A model generated the notes under the pieces. The model was not told the DNA's origin. It saw nothing but the letters and a program-made list of their open reading frames with translations, and made no database searches. DNA of 64,000 nucleotides from positions 173,391 through 237,390 of the forward strand of contig NZ_JAKGSD010000003.1 of assembly GCF_021654135.1 (NCBI RefSeq). The letters run 5' to 3'. This stretch comes from Amycolatopsis tucumanensis. GTDB lineage: Bacteria > Actinomycetota > Actinomycetes > Mycobacteriales > Pseudonocardiaceae. The position numbers and the translations under genes are program-made. This document shows, piece after piece, positions 1 through 6,869 of the stretch (position 1 is the first letter of the stretch; each line of letters opens with the position of its first letter).

Positions 1-720
1 GAGCGCGGCGGAGGAGCGCCGGTGGATCACGGCCGCGAAGTCACAGCGAAGGCCGCGGGAACGCACCTCGCCCGCCGCCGTGGGAAAGGCCAGCGCCATC
101 CCGCCGGGCAGGCGCTGGCTGCCCGGCACGTCGGAGTAGTAGCCGACCGACTCCAGGCACACCACCGCCCGCACGCCGGTCAGCCGTCGCGCGGCGACCT
201 TCGCGCCGATCAGCCCGAGTTCCTCCATGTCGGGGAAGACCAGCGTCACGGGCGCGTGCTCGTCGGCCGCGCGCACCAGCCGCGCGACCTCCAGCGCGGC
301 GGCGACCCCGGAGGCGTTGTCGTCCGCGCCCGGACTGCCCTGCACGGTGTCCAGGTGCGCGGCGACGACCAGCGCCGGGCCGGTCGCGCCGGGCAGGCGC
401 GCGATGAGGTTGGTCCCGCTCAGCCTGCGGTGCAGGCGCACCTTCAGCGGCATCGCGCGTGCGCCCGGCCGGTCGCTGACCCCGAACCGCCAGCGCACCG
501 TGAACGGGTCGCGGCGCACGGACCAGCCGGCGGCACGCAGCTCGTCCTCGACGTAGCGGCGGGCGCGGTCCATCGCGGCGGGCGCGTGGACGGAACCACG
601 CGGCTCCGTGGCCAGCGCCGCCACGTCGGCGGTCAGCCGCGCGACGCTCACGTCCAGTTTCACCTCGCCAGCCTGACCGGCCGCCGCCGACGTCCGGTCG
701 ACGTGCCGCGTATACGCCAT
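1..720 (-). CDS. M28-family metallopeptidase, partial (C-terminus off the left edge)
   Basis: Reading the complement gives one open frame from the left edge to an ATG at 720. It contains the zinc-ligand motifs of M28 aminopeptidases in the right order: AAHLDT, then GADDNASG, then MEELG, with an ESVGYY segment further on. The family removes N-terminal amino acids from peptides using two zinc ions. An in-frame GTG at 663 is an alternative start; neither start has a strong ribosome binding site. About 240 codons are visible and the C-terminal part lies outside the window. It is divergent from the AraC regulator at 772. No clear signal peptide is visible at either start, so a cytoplasmic role is possible. 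Family call is solid; substrate is unknown. Confidence 0.8.
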   Translation of the reverse strand, partial: MAYTRHVDRTSAAAGQAGEVKLDVSVARLTADVAALATEPRGSVHAPAAMDRARRYVEDELRAAGWSVRRDPFTVRWRFGVSDRPGARAMPLKVRLHRRLSGTNLIARLPGATGPALVVAAHLDTVQGSPGADDNASGVAAALEVARLVRAADEHAPVTLVFPDMEELGLIGAKVAARRLTGVRAVVCLESVGYYSDVPGSQRLPGGMALAFPTAAGEVRSRGLRCDFAAVIHRRSSAAL

Positions 721-771
721 GTACACGGCGCGGGCGTACCGTCGTGGTGTCGAAACCCCGGGGGAGCGGCT

Positions 772-1704
772 GTGCGGCAGGTCACGTGGTCCACTTCGGA
801 CGTCGAGCCGCGCGAAGCCACCGGGTACTGGCGCGACCTCGTGTGCGCCACCTTCGTCCGGGTCCGCGTCGACCCGCTGGCCGACGAGGGGTTCACCGGC
901 ACCGTCAGCCACACCGACCTCGGCGGGATCGGCGTGTCCCGGCTGGCCGCCCAGCCGCAGAGCGTGCGCCGGGACCGCGCGCTCATCGCGGGCGAGGACG
1001 ACGGGTACCTGCTCGCCAACATCCAGCTCACCGGGCGCGGCCTGGTGACCCAGCACGGCCGCGCCGCCGTGCTGGACCCGGGCTCGCTGCTGTTCGTCGA
1101 CAGCACCGAGCCCTACGCGATGGAGTTCACCGGCGCCTTCACGCAGCTGGTGATCCGCATCCCGCAGGCCCAGCTGGCCCGGCGCGACCTGCGCGCGTCC
1201 ACCGCGGTGGCGCTGCCGGGGGAGGGGCCGGCCGGGGTCGTGACGACGTTCCTCTCCGGGCTCGGCGACCTCGCCGCGCCCGAGGCGCGCGACCTCGTGC
1301 CGCATGCGCTGGGCCTGGTCGGCACCGCGCTCGGCTGGGCCGCGGGGTCCGATTTGGACGGCAACGCGGAGTTCGTTCGGGAACGGATCCAGCGATTCCT
1401 GCGGCTGCACGCCGGCGATCCCGGGCTCGACGCCGAGACGGTGGCGGCGGCGTGCGGGGTCTCCCGGCGCACCCTGTTCCGCGCGCTGGCGGGCAGCGAG
1501 TCGTTCGGCGCGCAGCTGCGCCGGCTCCGCGTCACCCGCGCCCAGGAGCTGTTGCGCGCCAAGCCGTCCTGGCCGCTCGACGTCGTGGCGGGCGCGTCCG
1601 GGTTCGCCGGCGCGGCCCAGCTGCACCGCGCGTTCAAGGCGCTGACCGGAGTCACCCCGGGCGAGTACCGCCGTGGCATGCGACGTCACGGAACCGGGCA
1701 CTGA
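772..1704 (+). CDS. AraC-family transcriptional regulator
   Basis: 310 residues. The N-terminal part (about 25-180) resembles the AraC-like ligand-binding domain found in activators that sense small molecules. The C-terminal 100 residues carry the double helix-turn-helix, including AAACGVSRRTLFRAL and the signature GFAGAAQLHRAFKALTGVTP. The GTG start at 772 is chosen because GGGGGAG lies about 6 nt upstream; the frame is open far upstream but that part does not look like protein. It is divergent from the M28 peptidase and stands 40 bp before the flavoprotein gene, so it may control either. No operator could be recognised. Confidence 0.88.
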   Translation: MRQVTWSTSDVEPREATGYWRDLVCATFVRVRVDPLADEGFTGTVSHTDLGGIGVSRLAAQPQSVRRDRALIAGEDDGYLLANIQLTGRGLVTQHGRAAVLDPGSLLFVDSTEPYAMEFTGAFTQLVIRIPQAQLARRDLRASTAVALPGEGPAGVVTTFLSGLGDLAAPEARDLVPHALGLVGTALGWAAGSDLDGNAEFVRERIQRFLRLHAGDPGLDAETVAAACGVSRRTLFRALAGSESFGAQLRRLRVTRAQELLRAKPSWPLDVVAGASGFAGAAQLHRAFKALTGVTPGEYRRGMRRHGTGH

Positions 1705-1744
1705 TCGTCAGCCCGCCCCGGCCGCCACCGCCCACACTGGACCC

Positions 1745-2335
1745 ATGTCCGAGAACCCTTCCCCCAGCGCGCGCCTGCTGATCGGCGCCAGCGGTTCCGC
1801 CGCCGTCGCCCTGCTGCCGATGTACATCTCCGCGTTGCGCGGCTCGTTTCCCGGGAGCGTCACGGTCCTGATGACCCACACCGCCGCGGAGTTCATCCCG
1901 GCGTCGACGATCGCGTTGTTCGCCGACAAGGTCGTCACCGCGGGCGACCGGACGACGTGGGCGCGGGACAACCACCAGACCCTCGCGGCCGGCCACGACC
2001 TGATGGTGGTGCTGCCGGCGACCGCCAACGTGCTGTCCGCCGCCGCGACGGGCGCCGCGCCCAGCCTCCTGACCGCGGCGATCACCGCCGCCACCGCGCC
2101 CGTCGTGTTCTTCCCCGCGATGTCCGCGGAAATGTGGGCAAACCGGGCAGTGCAGCGGAATGTGGGACAGTTGCGACAGGACGGACACGTCGTCGTCGAC
2201 CCGGTCCCGGCGCCCCGCTACGACGTCGCCGCCGGCGCGTTCGTGGAAAGCCCCGCGCCGCCACCGCCGCCGCGGTTCGCCGAGATCGTGCGGGACCGGT
2301 TGTCCGTTCACATGCCGTCAACAGAACGCGTCTAA
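1745..2335 (+). CDS. Flavoprotein of the HFCD (Dfp/EpiD-type decarboxylase) family
   Basis: 196 residues, the usual length of a one-domain HFCD flavoprotein. Visible family motifs are the FMN phosphate loop LIGASGSAA near the N-terminus, a PATANVLSAAATG segment (family PxSANxxxKxAxG) and PAMSAEMWANRAVQRN (family PAMNxxMWxNPAxxxN). HFCD enzymes oxidatively decarboxylate phosphopantothenoylcysteine or C-terminal peptidyl cysteines, or are prenyl-FMN related. The normally invariant Asn of PAMN is Ser here, so classical decarboxylase activity is doubtful. The next gene, encoding a ketopantoate-reductase homologue, begins 7 nt downstream, suggesting one transcription unit. No lanthipeptide genes are nearby. 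Confidence 0.75.
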   Translation: MSENPSPSARLLIGASGSAAVALLPMYISALRGSFPGSVTVLMTHTAAEFIPASTIALFADKVVTAGDRTTWARDNHQTLAAGHDLMVVLPATANVLSAAATGAAPSLLTAAITAATAPVVFFPAMSAEMWANRAVQRNVGQLRQDGHVVVDPVPAPRYDVAAGAFVESPAPPPPPRFAEIVRDRLSVHMPSTERV

Positions 2336-2342
2336 TGTCGGC

Positions 2343-3233
2343 ATGGTGACGACCATCAACCCGACCGAGCCCGTCGCGCTGATCGGCGCGGGCGCGCTCG
2401 GCACGTTCCTGGGCCACCACCTGGCCCGCGCGGGACACCCCGTGATCGTCTGCGGACGGTCCGAAGTGGACCGCCTCGTGGTGACCGACGAGACCGGCAG
2501 CCGCGAGGAGCCGGTGAAGTGGGTGGCCACGCCCGGCGACCTGCCCCCAGTGCGCTGGGCCGTGCTGGCCGTGAAGATCGGGGCCACGCCCTCGGCCGCG
2601 GACTGGCTCGCGAAACTGCCCGCCGACGGCGGCGTCCTCGTCGCGCAGAACGGCATCGACCAGCGGGAGCGGGTGGGCCCGCTGACCGCCGCGACGGTGG
2701 TCCCCGCGCTGGCGTGGCTCAACTGCGAGCTCGTCGGGCCGGGCCACACCCGCAGCCGGACCACCGGACGCGGGATCGTGGTGCCCGACGACGGCGGCGG
2801 CCGCGCGGTGGCCCGGCTCTACGACGGTTCCGGTCTCATCGTCGAGACCAGCCCCGACCTCCGGCTCGCGTCGTGGGAGAAGCTGATCATCAACGTGGTG
2901 ACCAACTCGCTCACCGCGCTGACCGGGCGGCGCATGGAGATGCTGGGCGACCCGGCGCTGCGTGCCATCGCGATGGACCTGGCGGCCGAGACCGCCGCGG
3001 TCGCCAGGGCGGCCGGGGTGGGCCTGACGGGCGCGCGGGCCAGGGAGATCGTCGAGTGGATCAGCGGGATGGACCCCGGCATGACCACCTCGATGCTGCA
3101 GGACCGCCAGGCCGGACGCCCGCTGGAGCACGACGGCCTGCTCGGCCCGGTCGTGACCCTGGCCGGTGAGTATCGGGTGCCGGCGCCGGTGACCACCACG
3201 GTCCTGCGCCTGTTGCGTGGCCTGCCGAGCTGA
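2343..3233 (+). CDS. 2-dehydropantoate 2-reductase family protein (PanE/ApbA-like)
   Basis: 296 residues. The Rossmann NADP loop ALIGAGALGTFLG is at about 12-24 and the C-terminal helical domain contains SWEKLIINVVTNSLTAL with the conserved Lys of ketopantoate reductases. The known family reaction is NADPH reduction of ketopantoate to pantoate for coenzyme A synthesis, but many actinobacterial paralogues act in secondary metabolism, so the symbol panE is not given. The ATG lies 7 nt after the flavoprotein stop with no clear ribosome binding site, which suggests coupled translation. A convergent terminator hairpin follows. Confidence 0.82.
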   Translation: MVTTINPTEPVALIGAGALGTFLGHHLARAGHPVIVCGRSEVDRLVVTDETGSREEPVKWVATPGDLPPVRWAVLAVKIGATPSAADWLAKLPADGGVLVAQNGIDQRERVGPLTAATVVPALAWLNCELVGPGHTRSRTTGRGIVVPDDGGGRAVARLYDGSGLIVETSPDLRLASWEKLIINVVTNSLTALTGRRMEMLGDPALRAIAMDLAAETAAVARAAGVGLTGARAREIVEWISGMDPGMTTSMLQDRQAGRPLEHDGLLGPVVTLAGEYRVPAPVTTTVLRLLRGLPS

Positions 3234-3287
3234 AGTGTGGGGAGCGCGATGCTCCCCTCGCGCGATCTGCCGCACTGAGAACGCGAA

Positions 3288-3327
3288 AACGCCGTCCGCA
3301 CCGGAGAAACCCGGCGCAGACGGCGTT
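3288..3327. terminator. Bidirectional hairpin terminator between convergent genes
   Basis: AACGCCGTCCGC at 3288-3299 pairs with GCAGACGGCGTT at 3316-3327 (one G-T type mismatch in 12) around a 16-nt loop, followed by CTT. It sits between the convergent ketopantoate-reductase-like and tannase genes and would serve both strands. Confidence 0.7.
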
Positions 3328-3341
3328 CTTCACGCGACTGT

Positions 3342-4964
3342 TCAGAACCTCGTGCAGCGGTAGCTCGACGCGAGCGCCGGGTCACCGTAGCCCTGGTAGC
3401 GCGACACCTGCGGCAACGGGCACAGGTCCCGCGACGCCGAACCGTCCAGCGTGGTCGCGGCCAGCGTGGCCGGGGCCTTGCCGTGCTCGACCCAGTCGAC
3501 CAGCGCGCCGAGCGCGTTCACCGGCTGCGCGCCCGCGCCACCACCGCAGTGCTGCACACCCGGGGCGAGGAACAGGCGGTAGAAGTCGTTCACCTTCTCC
3601 GCGCCGCCCATCCGCTGCTCGACCTGCGAGCGGTAGGCGAGCGTGCCGCCCGGCGGGATCAGCTGGTCAGCGGTCCCGACGAACGTGATCAGCTTGCCAC
3701 CCGAGCGGCGGAAGTCCGACAGGTCCGGGTCGGAAGTGCCGATGACCCGGTCGTACTCCCGCACCGACTGCCGGAACAGGTTGCGGTACTGGGCGTAGGT
3801 CAGCTTCGACGTGTCGAAGCCCGGCTGCTTCTCCAGGAAGGCCTGCACCCACTGCACGGCCACCGGGAACCCGGGCGCGGTCAGCTGCCCGCCGGGACCG
3901 GGCGCGGTGCCCGCCAGCCACGTGTAGTCCGCGCCCTTGGGCAGCCCGGACCACAACGACCGTCCGCGTTCGTCGGTCGGGCCGTTCCAGATCTTGCGCA
4001 TGACGTCCGCGTCGGCGGTGGTCACGGTGACCTCCTGGCCGTCGCAGAGCACCTTCTTGCCGACGAGCGAGCGCGGGTCGTAGCTGCACTCGTCCGGCCG
4101 GTCGATGATGCCGTTGGTGACCCCGTCGCGGGGATCGCACGCCTGGATCGCGGCCTGCTGGAACGCGCCGAGCACGCAGTTGCTGACGAAGTGGTGGTCG
4201 TTGTTCATCACGGTCTGCGGCCACAGGGTCGCCACCGCGAACTGCGTCCAGTTCACCGCGGGCGCGTTGGCGAGGATGCCGTCGAAGTCGTTCGCGTACT
4301 TCTGGGCCTCTTCGTAGCCCTGACGGCCACCGGTCGAGCAGCCGTTCCAGTACGCGTACGACACGCCGCGCTGGTAGTGCTCGCGCACGACGTCCTTGCC
4401 GATCAGGGCCGACTCGTGCACCGAGCGGGACGCGAAGTCGGTCAGCAGGGCCTGGTCGACCGTGCCGTCCGCGGTGACCACCCAGCTGGTGTCGAGCTCG
4501 CTGCGCACCCCGGCGTCGGTGGTCACGCCCGCGTAGCCGTCCTTCACGGCCTGCACCAGCGGCGGGCCGAAGTTGCCCGCGGCGTAGGCGCTGCCGCCGA
4601 CGCCCTGCAGGCGGCCGGTCCAGCCGGTCTCCGGCAGCGCGACCGCGATCTTGACGTGGTCGCTGCCGGTGTGGGTGACCGTCACGGTGATCTGGCAGTA
4701 CGCCGGCACCCCGGTGATCTCGGCGGCCGGGGCCAGCGGGGTGGCGGGGAACGAGACGGTCCCGCCGTCGTGGTGTTCCGCCTGCACCGACTCGATCTTC
4801 GCGCCCTCCGGCGCGGTGACCGGCACCGCCGTGCACGCCGGGGTGGCGGCCTGCGCGGGCGCGAGCTGGGTCGACGCGCTCGCGGCGAGGGGGATCAGCG
4901 CGGCCAGCGGCATGGCCGCCGCCAGTAGCCCGGTCAGGCGTCTGGCTCTTCGTTTTTCTGGCAT
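3342..4964 (-). CDS. Secreted tannase/feruloyl-esterase family protein
   Basis: 540 residues with a Sec signal (basic n-region KRRARR, hydrophobic stretch, AQA near residue 39). It carries the CS-D-HC arrangement that defines the fungal/bacterial tannase-feruloyl esterase family: Cys209-Ser210 in NGCSTGG, Asp in VGTADQLIPP and His-Cys in GVQHCGGG, where the two Cys form a disulfide beside the triad. Such enzymes hydrolyse ester bonds of gallic or hydroxycinnamic acids outside the cell. The ATG at 4964 is preceded by GGAAGG at good spacing; an upstream in-frame ATG at 5042 has none. A secreted cupin gene lies 74 bp upstream on the same strand, so the two are probably co-transcribed. Confidence 0.88.
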   Translation of the reverse strand: MPEKRRARRLTGLLAAAMPLAALIPLAASASTQLAPAQAATPACTAVPVTAPEGAKIESVQAEHHDGGTVSFPATPLAPAAEITGVPAYCQITVTVTHTGSDHVKIAVALPETGWTGRLQGVGGSAYAAGNFGPPLVQAVKDGYAGVTTDAGVRSELDTSWVVTADGTVDQALLTDFASRSVHESALIGKDVVREHYQRGVSYAYWNGCSTGGRQGYEEAQKYANDFDGILANAPAVNWTQFAVATLWPQTVMNNDHHFVSNCVLGAFQQAAIQACDPRDGVTNGIIDRPDECSYDPRSLVGKKVLCDGQEVTVTTADADVMRKIWNGPTDERGRSLWSGLPKGADYTWLAGTAPGPGGQLTAPGFPVAVQWVQAFLEKQPGFDTSKLTYAQYRNLFRQSVREYDRVIGTSDPDLSDFRRSGGKLITFVGTADQLIPPGGTLAYRSQVEQRMGGAEKVNDFYRLFLAPGVQHCGGGAGAQPVNALGALVDWVEHGKAPATLAATTLDGSASRDLCPLPQVSRYQGYGDPALASSYRCTRF

Positions 4965-5038
4965 TTCTGGCACCTTCCTTCCGGGCCCGACCCTAGGAAC
5001 CGGAAGTTGACGATCGATGGACGTTCCGCGGACGGAGG

Positions 5039-5470
5039 TCACTCGAAGGAACAGCCGGGGTTGGGCATGTCGACGGCGAGCGGCTGACCGGCGGGGCTCT
5101 GGTAGAGCACGTCGAGCACGACCGGCGTGCTGCCCAGGTTGCGTCCGATGTGGACGTATCCGGGTCCGCTCTCCTCGGAGACGATCTGCCCTGCGTGGTA
5201 GACGCCGTCGCCGGCGCAGCTGGAGTCGTTGTGGCTCAGCACACCCTGCTTGACATAACCGGTGACCTGGCCGGGGTGGTAGTGCCAGCCGGTGCTGCCG
5301 CCCGGCGCGAGGGTGATCTCCTTCAGCACGTAGTCGGTGTTCCCGATGACGTGGTCGAAGATCGTGACGGCCGAGACGCCTTGGCCGGGGGTGGCGTCGG
5401 CCGTGCCGGGCAGGACGGTCAGCGCCAGTCCGGCGGCTGCGGTCACGACGAGTGCGGTTTTCTTGATCAT
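5039..5470 (-). CDS. Secreted small cupin-domain protein
   Basis: 143 residues: signal peptide (MIKKTALVVTAAAGLAL, cleavage near ADA) followed by a single cupin barrel with HYHPGQVTGYVKQGVL, the typical metal-binding His cluster. Small secreted cupins often have no assigned substrate. It precedes the tannase gene in the same orientation and could share its promoter; both products are exported. The divergent gene on the other side is the acyl-CoA-dehydrogenase-like oxygenase at 5566. Confidence 0.75.
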   Translation of the reverse strand: MIKKTALVVTAAAGLALTVLPGTADATPGQGVSAVTIFDHVIGNTDYVLKEITLAPGGSTGWHYHPGQVTGYVKQGVLSHNDSSCAGDGVYHAGQIVSEESGPGYVHIGRNLGSTPVVLDVLYQSPAGQPLAVDMPNPGCSFE

Positions 5471-5565
5471 GCGGCCGAAGTTAGGGCGGCGCTGTGAACA
5501 GCGGCTGTACGCGGTGTCGACGTGCGTCGATCACGCGTACACACCGCGGCGGCACCATGGCGGCC

Positions 5566-6729
5566 ATGTCGGACAACACTTCCGGGGAGACCCGGGCACT
5601 CGCCCTGCCCACCCTGCTGCGGGGCGCGATCGAAGCCGCCCGGGACGAGGCCGAGAAGCTCGGCCACCTGCCGGACCACCTCGTCGCGGAACTGCGCGCG
5701 TCGGGCGCCTTCAGCCTGCTCACCCCCGCCGCGTACGGCGGGCTGGAAGTCCCGGTCACCACCGCGCTGGCCGTGTACGAGCACTTCGCCCGGATCGACC
5801 CCGCCACCGCGTGGGTCGTCTGGAACGCCAACTTCGGCTTCACCGCCGCGATGCTGAGCGAGGCGGGCGCCGCGAAGATCTGGACCGGCGGCGGCGAGCC
5901 GGTGTTCGCCAACGCGGGCCAGCCGGGCACCGCCGTCGCGGTCGAGGGCGGTTACCGGCTGTCCGGCCGGTGGCGCATCGTCAGCGGCGTCGACCACGCC
6001 GAGTGGTTCGTTCCGCTCGGCGTCGTGATGGACGGTGAGCAGCCCGCGATGACCGAAGCGGGCAAACCCGACGTGCGGCTCTTCCACATCTCGCGGGACC
6101 AGCTGAAGATCGAGCACACCTGGAACGTCAGCGGGATGCGCGCGACCGGCAGCCACGGTGTCGTCGTCGAGGACGCGTTCGTTCCCGCCGAGCTCACCGC
6201 GAACATCGACACGCCGCTGCGCCTGGACCGGCCCATCTACCGCATCAACCCGGTCCTGCTGGTCTTCGCCGGCTGCACCGCGATCGCGCTGGGCACGGTC
6301 CAGCAGGCGATCGACGAACTGGTCGCGCTCGCCCCGGGCAAGACCACCGCGTTCGGCGGCCTGCTCGCCGAGCAGCCGCGCGTGCAGGAGCTGCTGGCCC
6401 GCCACGAGACCGCGGTGCGCGCCGCTCGGTTGTTCCTGTTCGACGTGACCAGGCGGATCGACGACACCGCAGGCCGCGGCGCGCCGGTCACGCTGGACCT
6501 GCACGCCGACCTGCACTCGGCGATGGCCCACGCCGCCGCCGTCGCGCGGGAGGCCCTCGTCGCGGTGTACGAGCTGGGCAGCTCGACCTCGCTCTACCTG
6601 GGCAACCGGCTGGAACGGCTGCACCGGGACGGGATGGTCGCGTTGCAGCACGTCAACCAGGCGCCGGAGTTCTTCGGCGGCTCGGGCCGGGTGCGGCTGG
6701 GCCTGGACCACGGGCTGCCGCTGTTCTGA
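5566..6729 (+). CDS. Acyl-CoA-dehydrogenase-fold flavin-dependent protein (two-component oxygenase type)
   Basis: 387 residues, covering the N-terminal helical domain, the central beta domain (GGYRLSGRWRIVSGVDHAEW) and the C-terminal helical domain of the acyl-CoA dehydrogenase superfamily. The pattern WNVSGMRATGSHGVVVEDAFVP is shared with HsaA/HpaB-like group D monooxygenases and with IacA-type indole-acetate enzymes, rather than true fatty-acyl dehydrogenases, and the catalytic Glu of dehydrogenases is not evident. It would need a flavin reductase, which is not adjacent. Start at ATG 5566 or at 5557 nine bases earlier; the ribosome binding site is weak for both. Confidence 0.75.
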   Translation: MSDNTSGETRALALPTLLRGAIEAARDEAEKLGHLPDHLVAELRASGAFSLLTPAAYGGLEVPVTTALAVYEHFARIDPATAWVVWNANFGFTAAMLSEAGAAKIWTGGGEPVFANAGQPGTAVAVEGGYRLSGRWRIVSGVDHAEWFVPLGVVMDGEQPAMTEAGKPDVRLFHISRDQLKIEHTWNVSGMRATGSHGVVVEDAFVPAELTANIDTPLRLDRPIYRINPVLLVFAGCTAIALGTVQQAIDELVALAPGKTTAFGGLLAEQPRVQELLARHETAVRAARLFLFDVTRRIDDTAGRGAPVTLDLHADLHSAMAHAAAVAREALVAVYELGSSTSLYLGNRLERLHRDGMVALQHVNQAPEFFGGSGRVRLGLDHGLPLF

Positions 6730-6869
6730 TGGCGCCGGGGGATTTCCCGCTCCTTGGGCAGCCACCACCGCGTGGCGGGTCGCTGCCTGGACGAACCGGT
6801 TGAGCCGGGCCGAGCGCACCGATTTCGGTATCGTCGCCGTCGGGACATCGAGGGCAGGGGTGCGGCGGG

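Noticed and set aside
1745..2335. Flavoprotein considered as a lanthipeptide C-terminal decarboxylase
   Set aside because: No precursor peptide, LanC or LanM gene in the window; the neighbour is a ketopantoate-reductase homologue.
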